From Thermus caliditerrae (GTDB taxonomy: Bacteria > Deinococcota > Deinococci > Deinococcales > Thermaceae): a stretch of DNA of 62,277 nucleotides. The notes under the pieces were generated by a model, which saw only the letters and a program-made list of their open reading frames with translations, did no database searches and was not told where the DNA came from. This document shows, one piece after another, positions 8,549 to 16,407 of the stretch. Where the stretch lies: assembly GCF_021462525.1 (NCBI RefSeq), contig NZ_JAKEDT010000007.1, positions 20,937-83,213 of the forward strand, given 5' to 3'. Both the position numbers and the translations under genes were made by a program. Each line of letters opens with the position of its first letter. Position 1 is the stretch's first letter.

Positions 8549-9424
8549 ATGCTCACGCAACGGCAAGTCCGCCTGGCCTGGCTTCTGGTCCTCCCCACCC
8601 TCCTGGTGGTGGCCCTGGTGGCCGGCTATCCCCTGGCCCAGGTCTTCTACTGGTCCTTCTTCAAGGCCGACATCGCCTTCGTGGAACCTCCCCAGTTCGT
8701 GGGCCTGGAGAACTACCGCTTCCTCCTCCAAGACCCCGACTTCCGCCAGGCCCTATGGAACACGGTGAAGTTCACGGTGATCTCGGTCAGCCTGGAAACC
8801 CTCTTGGGGCTGGCCATTGCCCTGGTCATCCATTCCAATTTCAAGGGGCGGGGATTGGTGCGCACCGCCATCCTCATCCCCTGGGCCATCCCCACGGTGG
8901 TTTCCGCCAAGATGTGGCAGTGGATGCTCCACGACGTCTACGGGGTCATCAACGTCCTCGGGGTAAAGCTCGGCCTCCTGGCCCAGAAGGTGGCCTTCCT
9001 GGCCCGTCCTGAGCTGGTCCTGCCCGCTATCATCGCCGTGGACGTGTGGAAGACCACCCCTTTTATGGCGCTTCTCCTCCTGGCGGGGCTACAGCTCATC
9101 CCCGAGGAACTTTACGAGGCGGCCAGCATCGACGGTGCCACCCGCTGGCAGCAGTTTTGGACCATCACCCTCCCCCTCCTCACCCCCGCCTTGGTGGTGG
9201 CCCTTATCTTTCGCACCCTGGACGCGCTTCGGGTCTTTGACGTCATCTTTGTGATGAGTGGGGTGAACCCCGCCACCCGCACCCTGGCGGTCTACAACCG
9301 CCAAACCCTCATCGACTTCCAGGACCTGGGCTACGGCTCGGCCATCAGCGTGGCCATCCTGGTCCTCATCTTCCTTTTCGTGGTCTTCTACATGCGCACC
9401 CTGGGGAAGGAGGCCTTGAAATGA
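8549..9424 (+). CDS. Sugar ABC transporter permease, MalF-type
   Basis: A 291-residue inner-membrane permease with six predicted helices, the first being WLLVLPTLLVVALVAGYPLAQVFY. The EAA coupling loop EELYEAASIDGATRWQQFWTITLPLL is complete near residue 190. It pairs with the MalG-type permease to import the sugar delivered by the upstream Tat-exported binding protein. I start at the ATG at 8549, after the intercistronic hairpin, because in-frame codons further upstream would translate the hairpin itself. Its TGA overlaps the next start by 4 bp. The ATPase is not in the operon, so a shared MsiK/MalK-type ATPase elsewhere is implied. Confidence 0.88.
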   Translation: MLTQRQVRLAWLLVLPTLLVVALVAGYPLAQVFYWSFFKADIAFVEPPQFVGLENYRFLLQDPDFRQALWNTVKFTVISVSLETLLGLAIALVIHSNFKGRGLVRTAILIPWAIPTVVSAKMWQWMLHDVYGVINVLGVKLGLLAQKVAFLARPELVLPAIIAVDVWKTTPFMALLLLAGLQLIPEELYEAASIDGATRWQQFWTITLPLLTPALVVALIFRTLDALRVFDVIFVMSGVNPATRTLAVYNRQTLIDFQDLGYGSAISVAILVLIFLFVVFYMRTLGKEALK

Positions 9425-10263
9425 AGCCGCTTTCCCGCATCCTGAGCCGCACCCTCTTCTACCTCCTGGTGATCTTCGTGGTGGTCTACAGCGTCTTCCC
9501 CTTTTACTGGGCGGTCATCTCCAGCTTCAAGCCCTCGGGTGCCCTCTTCGCCGCCGACCCCAGCTTTTTGCCCCTACCCTTCACCCTGGAGCACTACAAG
9601 AGCGTCTTCCTGCAGGCGAACTTCGGTCGCAACCTGCTGAACTCCCTCCTGGTGGCGGGCGGGGCCACCCTGCTCTCCCTGGTCCTGGGGGTCTTGGCCG
9701 CCTACGCCTTGGGCCGCCTCCCCTTCCCTCCCCGGAACGCCGTGCTCTACCTGGTCTTGGCCATGACCATGTTCCCCCAGATCTCCGTGTTGGGAGGGCT
9801 GTTCATGCTCCTTCGGCAAGCGGGCCTCTTCAACACTCACCTGGGCCTCATCCTCTCCTACCTCCTCTTCACCCTGCCCTTCACCGTTTGGGTGCTGGTG
9901 GGCTACTTCCGGGGGCTTCCCCGGGAGCTGGAAGAAGCCGCCTACGTGGATGGGGCCACGCCCCTACAGACCCTCCTCCGCATCATGCTCCCCCTCACGG
10001 GGCCGGGGCTCGTGACCACGGGGCTCCTCTCCTTCATCGCCGCCTGGAACGAGTACCTCTTCGCCCTGACCTTTACCGTGGGAGACGCGGTCAAGACCGT
10101 GCCCCCCGCCATCGCCAGCTTTGGGGGGGCCACGCCCTTTGAGATCCCCTGGGGGTCCATCATGGCCGCCAGCGTGGCGGTGACCGTGCCCCTGGTGGTG
10201 CTGGTCCTGGTCTTCCAGCAGCGCATCGTGGCCGGGCTCACCGCCGGAGCGGTTAAGGGGTAA
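9421..10263 (+). CDS. Sugar ABC transporter permease, MalG-type
   Basis: A 280-residue inner-membrane permease with six predicted helices and the EAA loop RELEEAAYVDGATPLQTLLRIMLPL near residue 175. It is the partner of the MalF-type subunit, with start and stop codons overlapping by 4 bp, which favours equal synthesis. The C-terminus ends in QQRIVAGLTAGAVKG, typical of MalG-type subunits that end next to the ATPase. No ATPase or glycosidase gene follows; the next genes run in the opposite direction only 5 bp away. The trehalose/maltose assignment follows the binding protein. Confidence 0.88.
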   Translation: MKPLSRILSRTLFYLLVIFVVVYSVFPFYWAVISSFKPSGALFAADPSFLPLPFTLEHYKSVFLQANFGRNLLNSLLVAGGATLLSLVLGVLAAYALGRLPFPPRNAVLYLVLAMTMFPQISVLGGLFMLLRQAGLFNTHLGLILSYLLFTLPFTVWVLVGYFRGLPRELEEAAYVDGATPLQTLLRIMLPLTGPGLVTTGLLSFIAAWNEYLFALTFTVGDAVKTVPPAIASFGGATPFEIPWGSIMAASVAVTVPLVVLVLVFQQRIVAGLTAGAVKG

Positions 10264-10268
10264 AGCAC

Positions 10269-10589
10269 CTACCCCGCCCGCAGGCCCAAGAGCAACCCCC
10301 CCACGAAGCTGGCCCCGAAGGGGAGGTTGTAGGTGAGGGTTTGGACCAGCCTTTCCCAGAGGCCTTGCAGGCCCGGCTGCTGGAGGAGGGGCTCCACGTC
10401 CTTTTGGATGCGGGTCCAGTCCACCTGGACGTACCCGGCCTGGGCCAGGAGCTGCAGGGCGATGAAGAGGAGGCCGAGGCCGATGGCCAGGAGGCGGCCC
10501 ACCTTCTTCAGGGCGTAGCCCACCGCGTAGCCCGCCAGGCCGCCGAAGGTCATCTGCCCCAGGTAAGGGGTGAGGTCGGGTAGCTCCAC
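10269..10589 (-). CDS. FUN14-domain small membrane protein
   Basis: A 106-residue membrane protein resembling the prokaryotic FUN14 family, with Gly-rich helices: FGGLAGYAVGYALKKVGRLLAIGLGLLFIALQLLA and, near the C-terminus, FGASFVGGLLLGLRAG. The bacterial function is unknown; eukaryotic relatives are mitochondrial outer-membrane proteins. I chose the GTG at 10589 because GAGAGG lies just upstream and the conserved part begins with ELPDLTPYLGQ. A TTG at 10625 would add 12 residues. It lies downstream of the HD-domain gene and is probably co-transcribed with it. Confidence 0.65.
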   Translation of the reverse strand: MELPDLTPYLGQMTFGGLAGYAVGYALKKVGRLLAIGLGLLFIALQLLAQAGYVQVDWTRIQKDVEPLLQQPGLQGLWERLVQTLTYNLPFGASFVGGLLLGLRAG

Positions 10590-10625
10590 GCCTCTCACCC
10601 TAGCGGGAAAGGCCAAGAGGGGCAA

Positions 10626-11177
10626 CTACCGGAGGCCCAACAGGTCGGCCTTCTCCTTCATGGCCTCGAGGACGAAGGCCATGTGCTCATCCAGGGAAAG
10701 GCCCAGGTCCTCGGCCCCCATCCGGATCTCCTCCCGGTTCACCCCTTTGGCGAAGGCCTTGTCCTTGAACTTCTTCTTGAGGCTTGGGAGCTCCAGGCCC
10801 AGGATGGAGCGGTCAGGGCGCACGTAGACCGCGGCGGTGATGAGGCCCGTGAGCTCGTCCACCGCGAAGAGGGCCTTGGCCATGAGGCTTTTCCGGGGCA
10901 CCCCGGTGTAGGAGGCGTGGCCCAGGATGGCCTCGAGGACCTCTTCCGGGTAGCCCAAGCGCCTTAGCTCCTCCACCCCCCGGTAGGGATGCTCCTGGGG
11001 GTACTTCTCGTAGTCCATGTCGTGGAGGACGCCGGCCACGGCCCAAAGCTCCTCGTCCTCCCCAAAGCGGCGGGCGTAGGCCCGCATGGCCACCTCCACC
11101 GCCCGCATGTGCCGCCTCAGGGACTCGCCTTCCGTCCAAGCCTCCATGAGGGCTAAGGCTTCCGCAAAGCTCGGCAT
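10626..11177 (-). CDS. HD-domain metal-dependent phosphohydrolase
   Basis: A 183-residue cytoplasmic HD-superfamily protein. Visible metal ligands are H23 in RRHMRAVE, H52-D53 in VLHDMDYEKYP and a further histidine in AILGHASYTG. Proteins of this small type are usually nucleotide or phosphate-ester hydrolases, but the substrate cannot be told from sequence. The ATG at 11177 is preceded at 7 nt by a minus-strand TATACT (11190-11185) and has no Shine-Dalgarno sequence. It stands only 16 bp from the divergent ispF start. Confidence 0.8.
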   Translation of the reverse strand: MPSFAEALALMEAWTEGESLRRHMRAVEVAMRAYARRFGEDEELWAVAGVLHDMDYEKYPQEHPYRGVEELRRLGYPEEVLEAILGHASYTGVPRKSLMAKALFAVDELTGLITAAVYVRPDRSILGLELPSLKKKFKDKAFAKGVNREEIRMGAEDLGLSLDEHMAFVLEAMKEKADLLGLR

Positions 11178-11193
11178 GCCCTAAAGTATAGCC
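11178..11193. promoter_or_regulatory. 16-bp divergent promoter with interlocked -10 boxes (HD protein / ispF)
   Basis: The whole gap between two start codons is 16 bp. The plus-strand TAAAGT (11182-11187) lies 6 nt before ispF, and the minus-strand TATACT (11190-11185) lies 7 nt before the HD gene. The two hexamers share 3 bp, so both genes must be leaderless and the promoters cannot be occupied together. Confidence 0.6.
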
Positions 11194-11652
11194 ATGCGCC
11201 TAGGTTACGGGGAGGATAGCCACCGCCTTATAGAGGGAAAACCCCTATACCTCTGCGGCCTCCTGATTCCAAGCCCCCACGGGGCCCTGGCCCACTCCGA
11301 CGGGGACGCCGCCCTGCACGCCCTTACCGACGCCCTCTTTTCCGCCTACGGCCTTGGGGACATCGGCCTCCACTTCCCCGACACCGACCCCCGCTGGCAG
11401 GGGGTGCGGAGCGAGGTCTTCCTGAAGGAGGCCCTGCGCCAGGTGGAAGCGCGGGGGGGGAAGCTGGTGCAGGCGAGCCTGGTCCTCATCCTGGACCGGC
11501 CCAAGCTCTCTCCCCACCGGGAGGCCCTCTTGGAAAACCTCTCCCGCCTCCTCGGCCTGCCCATAGACCGCATCGGCCTCACCTTCAAGACCTCGGAGGG
11601 CCTGGCGCCAGAGCACGTGCAGGCCCGGGCGGTGGTGCTTTTGGATGGTTGA
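11194..11652 (+). CDS. ispF: 2-C-methyl-D-erythritol 2,4-cyclodiphosphate synthase
   Basis: A 152-residue enzyme of the MEP isoprenoid pathway that forms the cyclic diphosphate from CDP-methylerythritol 2-phosphate; the family acts as a trimer. Metal ligands D8 and H10 (GEDSH) and H42 (HSDGDAALHALTDAL) are present, as is the C-terminal FKTSEGLAP loop. The length is standard. Translation probably starts leaderless at the ATG at 11194. The stop overlaps the next gene by 8 bp. The window also encodes dxs, the first enzyme of the same pathway, which suits carotenoid- and menaquinone-making Thermus. Confidence 0.95.
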   Translation: MRLGYGEDSHRLIEGKPLYLCGLLIPSPHGALAHSDGDAALHALTDALFSAYGLGDIGLHFPDTDPRWQGVRSEVFLKEALRQVEARGGKLVQASLVLILDRPKLSPHREALLENLSRLLGLPIDRIGLTFKTSEGLAPEHVQARAVVLLDG

Positions 11653-12241
11653 GGCCCTGGTCTGGCTCGGCACCCTGGTCTTCGCCGCCACCGGGGCCCT
11701 GAAGGGGGTGGAGAAGGGCTTTGACCTCCTCGGGGTCCTGGTCCTGGCCACGGTGACGGCGGTGGGGGGCGGTTCCATCCGCGACGTCCTGGTGGGCACC
11801 CTGCCCCCCACGGCCCTGAGGAACGAACCCCTTCTTTGGAGCGTTGTCCTGGTGGGGCTTCTCGTCTTCCGCTTCCACCCCAGGGTGCAGGCCCTGGAAA
11901 GGCCCATCTACTACCTGGACACCCTGGGCCTCGGCCTCTTCGCCGCCTTAGGGGCGGAGCGGGGCCTGGAGGCGGGGCTTGGGCCCTTTGGGGTGGCCCT
12001 GGCGGGCACCCTCTCGGGAGTGGGAGGCGGGGTCTTGCGGGACGTGCTCTCCGGAGAGGTGCCCGGCATCCTCTACCGGGCGGGGGACCTCTACGCCTCC
12101 GCCGCTTTGGTGGGGGCGCTTTTGGTCTACGCCCTCCACGGCGCCCACCCGGAAGCCTCCCTCTTCGCCGGGGCCTTGGCCACGGTCCTCCTCCGGGTCT
12201 TCGGCAGGCGGCTTGGCCTGAGGCTTCCCACCCCAAAGTGA
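11645..12241 (+). CDS. TRIC-type / UPF0126 membrane protein (putative cation channel)
   Basis: A 198-residue inner-membrane protein with about seven hydrophobic helices arranged as an internal repeat. Each half contains a glycine triplet followed by arginine-aspartate: AVGGGSIRDVLVG near residue 40 and GVGGGVLRDVLSG near residue 125. These glycine-rich kinks are the mark of prokaryotic TRIC channels (UPF0126), which conduct potassium in characterised members. It overlaps ispF by 8 bp and so is co-translated with it, though no functional link is apparent. The transported ion is inferred from family knowledge only. Confidence 0.8.
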   Translation: MVEALVWLGTLVFAATGALKGVEKGFDLLGVLVLATVTAVGGGSIRDVLVGTLPPTALRNEPLLWSVVLVGLLVFRFHPRVQALERPIYYLDTLGLGLFAALGAERGLEAGLGPFGVALAGTLSGVGGGVLRDVLSGEVPGILYRAGDLYASAALVGALLVYALHGAHPEASLFAGALATVLLRVFGRRLGLRLPTPK

Positions 12242-12245
12242 AAGG

Positions 12246-12272
12246 CCCCACGAGGCCTTCGGCCCCGTGGGG
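12246..12272. terminator. Bidirectional hairpin between convergent genes
   Basis: A stem CCCCACG (12246-12252) / CGTGGGG (12266-12272) encloses an inner GGCC-TTC-GGCC hairpin. It lies between two convergent genes without a long T-tract, so it may stop or trim transcripts from both sides. Confidence 0.6.
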
Positions 12273-12286
12273 ACCCCGGCAGGAGC

Positions 12287-12997
12287 CTACTTCAGCTTGG
12301 CCAGCTCCTGCCGGGCCCTTTCCTGGTCGTAGCGGTCAGCGGCGGTCCTGGCGGGGAGGGCGAGGGCGGTTTCCAGCTGCTTCCTGGCCTCCTCCTTCTT
12401 GTTCCAGGCGGCCAGGACCTTGGCGTACTCCACCCGGTGGATGATGACCTCAGGCTCCAGCTCTATGGCCTTTTTCATGAGGGGCTCCACCCGGGAGGCG
12501 TCCGCCCCTTGGGTGGCCGCCACCAGCCAGCCCTTCTGCACCAGCTCAAAGTGCCAGAGGGCTAGGGCCACCATGGCCCCGGCATGGTCGGGCTTGAGCT
12601 TAAGGGTCTTCTCCAGGTCCCCCTTGATCTTGGGGGCCAGGCCCTCGGCCAGGGCCTCGAGGATCCCCTTGAACTGGGAAAGCCTGCCCAGGGCCCGGGC
12701 CCGCTCAAAATACCCCTCCGGGTAGTCCGGGGCCTTGGCGATGGCCTGGGAGGCGGCCTTCTCCGCCCGTTCAAACCAGGCGCGCTTCTCCTCGGGCTTG
12801 GCCTGGTAGAGAGCGTAGAAGCTCGCCCCCTTGGCCGCCAAGGCCAGGGCCTCGGGGGTGCCCAGCTTCAGCCCCGCCTCGTAGGCCTCCTGAAACCGCC
12901 CCGCGTCCACCAGGGCCACCACCTGGGGCGCCTGGGCCAGGCCCTGGGCCAAAAGGGATGCCGCAAGTAAAGGTATCCAGCGCTTCATGGGCTTCAC
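12287..12997 (-). CDS. Secreted tetratricopeptide-repeat protein
   Basis: A 236-residue protein with a signal peptide (MKRWIPLLAASLLAQGLAQA) and several helical TPR-like repeats, for example RAEKAASQAIAKAPDYPEGYFERA and GDLEKTLKLKPDHAGAMVALALWHFE. It is likely a periplasmic scaffold; partners are unknown. A perfect TATAAT on the minus strand (13012-13007) lies 9 nt before a GTG at 12997, suggesting leaderless GTG initiation. The ATG at 12988 is the alternative, giving a 233-residue protein. It is divergent from a second TPR gene, so the pair may act together. Confidence 0.75.
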   Translation of the reverse strand: MKPMKRWIPLLAASLLAQGLAQAPQVVALVDAGRFQEAYEAGLKLGTPEALALAAKGASFYALYQAKPEEKRAWFERAEKAASQAIAKAPDYPEGYFERARALGRLSQFKGILEALAEGLAPKIKGDLEKTLKLKPDHAGAMVALALWHFELVQKGWLVAATQGADASRVEPLMKKAIELEPEVIIHRVEYAKVLAAWNKKEEARKQLETALALPARTAADRYDQERARQELAKLK

Positions 12998-13047
12998 CCG
13001 CAGGGGATTATACCTGGTCCAAGGGGAAGGAGCGTAAACTGGAAGCC

Positions 13048-14502
13048 ATGAGGCTTATTACGGGGCTTTTGGTGCTCCTGGGCCTTGCCCCCTTCGCCTT
13101 GGCCCAGGGCGCCGAGGAGTATTTCGCCCGCTGCGCCCGCCTTTACGGGCAAGGGGCCTTGGACAGCGCCCAGGCCACCTGCGAGCTGGCCCTGGTGAGC
13201 GACCCCGAGCACCGCCCAAGCCTCCGCCTCCTGGCCCGCATCCACCTGGAGCGGGGGGAGCTGGCCCAAGCGGAGAGCTACCTGGAGCGCCTGGGGGAGG
13301 ACCCCGAGGGCGCCCTCCTCCGCGCCCGCCTTCTCCTGCGCAAGGGGAAGCCCAAGGAGGTGCTCCAGCTCTCCCTGCCCCCGGGGCCTGAGGCTAGGCT
13401 CCTCCAAGCCCTAGCCCTGGAGAAGCTGGGCCGCCTCGAGGCGGCCCTCGCCTTGGCCCAAGGCCTCCCCCCCACCCCCGAGGCCCGCCTCCTCCTGGCC
13501 CGCCTCCACCTGGCCCTGGGGCGCCCCGAAGAGGGCCTCGCCCACCTGGGCTCCTCCCTGGAAGAAGAGGTGGAGCGGGGCCGCCTCCTGTTCCTGGTGG
13601 GCCAGCCGGGACAGGCCATCCCCCTCTTGGAAGGGGCGCTGCCCAAGCTTTCCGGGCGCCCCGACCTCCAGGCCAAGGCCCTCTCCACCCTGGCCCTGGC
13701 CTACCTGGGCCAGGGGAACCTGGAGCAGGGCTGGGACGCCTTGCGCCAGCTCTCCCAGATGGAAAACCTCCCCGCCCGCTTCCTGGCCCGGGCCTGGCCC
13801 TGGTTCTCGGTCCTTCTCGTCTTTCTTGTCCTGGTCCTGCTGGGCGAGAGCCGCATCGAGCCCTTGCGGACCCTCGAGGTGGTGGAAGACCCCTTGCCAG
13901 GCCCAGGAAGCCTCTACCTCCTGGTGCTCGGCGCCCTCCTCCTGGCCTTGGGCTTCGCCCTTTTCCTGGGCAAAACCCTCTTTAGCAACGCCCTGGCCCT
14001 CCTCACCCCCTACCAGCAGCAGGCGCTTTTGCCCTCTTTCTACCTCACCTACGGCCTTCTCCTCTTCCTGGGACTCCTCCTGTGGCAGCGGAAACGCCTG
14101 CCCCCCCTCTTGGGCCCCTGGGGGAGCTGGGTGGAGGGGTTCTGGGTGGGACCGGCTTTGGTGCTCCTCCTTTTCCTCTATGGGTGGGTCCGGGGTCCTT
14201 TGGGGTTCTCCACCCTGCCCCTCAACCTCCTCACCTTCCTGGGCCTCGCCCTTATGGAACCCTTCTTCCGCGGCCTGGCGCCGTGGGTTCTCAAGGAGCG
14301 CTACCGGGACCTTGCCCCCCACCTCTCCGCTCTCCTCTTCGCCCTGGCGGTGCCCGGACCCACCCCCTTGCTTCTCCTTCTGGGCGCAGGGCTCCTCTGG
14401 GCCAAGGAGCGGGCGGGAAGCGTCCTAGGGGTGGCCCTGGGCTGGGTGGTGGCGGGGGTGGTCTTAGCCCTTTTCCCCGCCTCTTGGTTGCGGCGCTTTT
14501 AG
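13048..14502 (+). CDS. TPR protein with C-terminal multi-helix membrane domain
   Basis: A 484-residue protein. A signal or anchor (MRLITGLLVLLGLAPFALAQ) is followed by TPR-like repeats to about residue 245 (e.g. EEYFARCARLYGQGALDSAQATCELAL). Roughly eight hydrophobic helices then cover residues 250-484, beginning WPWFSVLLVFLVLVLLGE. The layout implies an outward-facing TPR scaffold tethered to a membrane bundle. No catalytic motif is seen and I do not recognise the family. The ATG at 13048 has TAAACT (13035-13040) 7 nt upstream and looks leaderless. The next gene starts 1 bp after its stop codon, so it is probably co-transcribed with the SAM hydrolase. Confidence 0.7.
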   Translation: MRLITGLLVLLGLAPFALAQGAEEYFARCARLYGQGALDSAQATCELALVSDPEHRPSLRLLARIHLERGELAQAESYLERLGEDPEGALLRARLLLRKGKPKEVLQLSLPPGPEARLLQALALEKLGRLEAALALAQGLPPTPEARLLLARLHLALGRPEEGLAHLGSSLEEEVERGRLLFLVGQPGQAIPLLEGALPKLSGRPDLQAKALSTLALAYLGQGNLEQGWDALRQLSQMENLPARFLARAWPWFSVLLVFLVLVLLGESRIEPLRTLEVVEDPLPGPGSLYLLVLGALLLALGFALFLGKTLFSNALALLTPYQQQALLPSFYLTYGLLLFLGLLLWQRKRLPPLLGPWGSWVEGFWVGPALVLLLFLYGWVRGPLGFSTLPLNLLTFLGLALMEPFFRGLAPWVLKERYRDLAPHLSALLFALAVPGPTPLLLLLGAGLLWAKERAGSVLGVALGWVVAGVVLALFPASWLRRF

Positions 14503-14503
14503 G

Positions 14504-15280
14504 ATGCGCCCCGTCTTCTTTCTCTCTGACTTCGGCCTGGAAGATCCTTACGTAGGGGTGGTGAAGGCCGTCCTCCGGCAAAGGGCCCCCGGGGTGAAGG
14601 TGGTGGACCTGGCCCACGCCCTGCCCCCCCAGGACCTGCGCCGGGCGGCCTACGCCCTCTTTGAGGCTTTGGCCTACCTGCCGGAGGGGGCCGTGGTTCT
14701 GGCGGTGGTGGACCCCGGGGTGGGCACCAGGAGGCGGGCCATCGCCGCCATAGGAAGGCGCCTTTACGTGGGGCCTGATAACGGCCTCTTCACCCTGGCC
14801 TGGCTCCTGGACCCCCCTCAAAGGGCCTTTCTTCTGGAAAAGGTGCGCCCACCCGCACCCCAAGGCGTCCAGACCCTTGGGGGCTGGGCCCCGGGGGGCC
14901 ACACCTTCCACGGCCGCGACCTCTTCGCCCCCGCCGCCGCCCACCTGGCCCTGGGGCTCCCGGCAGGGGAGCTGGGCCCGGAGGTGCCCGTGGGAAGCCT
15001 CCTTCGCCTTCCCCTCCGTCTGAGCCCGGGGCCGGAGGGGGAGGTGCTCACCTTTGACCGCTTTGGCAACGCCATCACCACCCTCCTCCAAGCCCCCCTA
15101 GGGGCCTGGGTGGAGGTAGGAGGTAGGCGGGTGCCGGTGCGGCGCACCTTCGGCGAGGTGGGGGAGGGGGAAGCGGTGGCCTACCTGGGAAGCGCCGGCC
15201 TTTTGGAGGTGGCCGTGAACCGGGGAAGCGCCAAGGAGGCCTTGGGCCTGAAGGAGGGGACGCCCGTCCGGCTCCTTTAG
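14504..15280 (+). CDS. S-adenosyl-L-methionine hydroxide adenosyltransferase (SAM hydrolase, DUF62)
   Basis: A 258-residue member of the DUF62/fluorinase-like family, whose bacterial members hydrolyse SAM to adenosine and methionine. Conserved segments in order are SDFGLEDPYVGVVK, VVDPGVGTRRRAI, GPDNGLF, TFHGRDLFAPAAAHLA, DRFGNAITT and a C-terminal VNRGSAKEAL. The Asp-Arg-His arrangement that activates water in hydrolases is compatible with the visible residues, while the fluorinase chloride/fluoride loop is absent. The length fits. It follows the TPR-membrane gene by 1 bp and overlaps surE by 4 bp tail to tail. Why cells hydrolyse SAM is unclear. Confidence 0.85.
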   Translation: MRPVFFLSDFGLEDPYVGVVKAVLRQRAPGVKVVDLAHALPPQDLRRAAYALFEALAYLPEGAVVLAVVDPGVGTRRRAIAAIGRRLYVGPDNGLFTLAWLLDPPQRAFLLEKVRPPAPQGVQTLGGWAPGGHTFHGRDLFAPAAAHLALGLPAGELGPEVPVGSLLRLPLRLSPGPEGEVLTFDRFGNAITTLLQAPLGAWVEVGGRRVPVRRTFGEVGEGEAVAYLGSAGLLEVAVNRGSAKEALGLKEGTPVRLL

Positions 15281-16026
15281 AGCTCCGCCACCCAGCGCCG
15301 GACCTCCGCCAGCAACTCCCCGGCGGTAAAGTCCAGGCTCACCGGGGTGATGGAAATGTAGCCCCGGCGCACGGCATAGAGGTCCGTGCCCTCCTCCTCC
15401 TCGCCCACGGGGGTGCCGGCGATCCAGTAGTAGGGCCGACCCTCGGGGTCCAGGCGCTCCACCACCTTGTCCTCCCAGTGATGGGTGGAGAGCCGGGTGA
15501 CCATGACCCCCTTGGGCGGACCTGGGGGGAAGTTCACGTTGAGGAGCACCCCCTTGGGCAGGCCCTTCGCCATCACCAGCCGGGCAATCCTCACCGCCCA
15601 CGCCGCCGCCTCGGCGAAGTTCAGCTCCTCCCCCGAGGTGTCCAGGCTAAAGGCGATGGAGGGAATGCCCAAGGAGGTGCCCTCCAGGGCCGCGGCCACC
15701 GTGCCGGAATGGGTGAGGTCCAGGCCCAGGTTCACCCCGATGTTGATGCCGGAAACCACCAGGTCGGGCCGGCCCAAAAGGTGAACGCCCAGCACCACGC
15801 AGTCCGCAGGGGTGCCGTCCACCCGGTAGGCCGGCACCTCGCCGAAGCCGGCGCTGGCGGTGTGTTTGAAGCGCAGGGGGCGGCGGACGGTGATGCCGTG
15901 GCCCACCGCGGACTGCTCCACGTCCGGGGCCACCACGTAAACCTCGCCCAAGGCCCGCATGGCCAGGCCCAGGGCCTTGATCCCGGGGGAGAAGATGCCG
16001 TCGTCGTTGGAAACCAGGATGCGCAT
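15277..16026 (-). CDS. surE: 5'/3'-nucleotidase SurE
   Basis: A 249-residue stationary-phase nucleotidase that dephosphorylates nucleoside 5'- and 3'-monophosphates, usually with Mn or Mg. The metal site is visible: NDDG (D8, D9), PDVEQSAVGHG near residue 35 with its Ser, and SGINIGVNLG with its Asn near residue 95. The length and the conserved SGTVAAALEG segment fit the family. The ATG at 16026 has minus-strand TAGGCT (16038-16033) 6 nt upstream, suggesting a leaderless transcript beginning just after the csp terminator. Confidence 0.92.
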   Translation of the reverse strand: MRILVSNDDGIFSPGIKALGLAMRALGEVYVVAPDVEQSAVGHGITVRRPLRFKHTASAGFGEVPAYRVDGTPADCVVLGVHLLGRPDLVVSGINIGVNLGLDLTHSGTVAAALEGTSLGIPSIAFSLDTSGEELNFAEAAAWAVRIARLVMAKGLPKGVLLNVNFPPGPPKGVMVTRLSTHHWEDKVVERLDPEGRPYYWIAGTPVGEEEEGTDLYAVRRGYISITPVSLDFTAGELLAEVRRWVAEL

Positions 16027-16042
16027 GGCTTAAGCCTAAAGC

Positions 16043-16066
16043 AAAAAGGCCCCCGAAGGGGCCTTT
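16043..16066 (-). terminator. Intrinsic terminator of the cold-shock gene
   Basis: On the minus strand a 9-bp stem AAAGGCCCC/GGGGCCTTT is capped by TTCG, a very stable tetraloop, and is followed by further Ts. It lies 16 bp beyond the csp stop codon. Confidence 0.9.
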
Positions 16067-16081
16067 GGGCGGAAAGATCCT

Positions 16082-16288
16082 TTAGAGGCGGCGGACCTTC
16101 TTGGCCTGGGGGCCCTTGCCGCCCCGGCCGGCCTCCACCTCGAACTCCACCCGTTCCCCCTCGTTCAGGGTGCGGAAGCCCTCGGCCTCGATGGCCGTGA
16201 AGTGCACGAACACATCCGGACCCTCTTCCTGCTGGATGAACCCGTAGCCTTTTTCCGCGTTGAACCACTTGACGGTACCCTTCTTCAT
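16082..16288 (-). CDS. csp: Cold-shock domain RNA chaperone
   Basis: A 68-residue single cold-shock domain that binds single-stranded RNA and DNA. RNP1 (KGYGFIQQ, from residue 13) and RNP2 (VFVHF, near residue 26) are intact, with FNAEKGYG and [15 protein letters not shown] segments typical of bacterial Csp proteins. The ATG at 16288 has a clear AAGGAGA 6 nt upstream. Unlike many neighbours it has a 5' leader of about 45 nt, consistent with post-transcriptional control as in other csp genes. A TTCG-capped terminator follows. Confidence 0.95.
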   Translation of the reverse strand: MKKGTVKWFNAEKGYGFIQQEEGPDVFVHFTAIEAEGFRTLNEGERVEFEVEAGRGGKGPQAKKVRRL

Positions 16289-16335
16289 GCTTCTCCTTCA
16301 TCCCGAAAACCCACTTGGTTTTCCAGGGACCCTTC

Positions 16336-16364
16336 ACTATCCCACGGGGGGAGGAAAAAGTCAA
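16336..16364 (-). promoter_or_regulatory. Promoter of the cold-shock gene
   Basis: On the minus strand, -35 TTGACT (16364-16359), a 17-bp spacer and -10 GATAGT (16341-16336) predict a start about 45 nt upstream of the csp ATG. The -35 box directly abuts the slyD terminator stem. Confidence 0.65.
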
Positions 16365-16365
16365 G

Positions 16366-16388
16366 CCCCAAGGCACGGAGCCTTGGGG
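16366..16388 (-). terminator. Terminator of slyD
   Basis: A perfect 9-bp stem CCCCAAGGC/GCCTTGGGG closes a 5-nt loop and is followed on the minus strand by CTTGACTTTTT. It lies 19 bp beyond the slyD stop codon and its tail overlaps the csp -35 box. Confidence 0.8.
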
Positions 16389-16407
16389 CCGGGGAGTCCA
16401 GGAGGGT

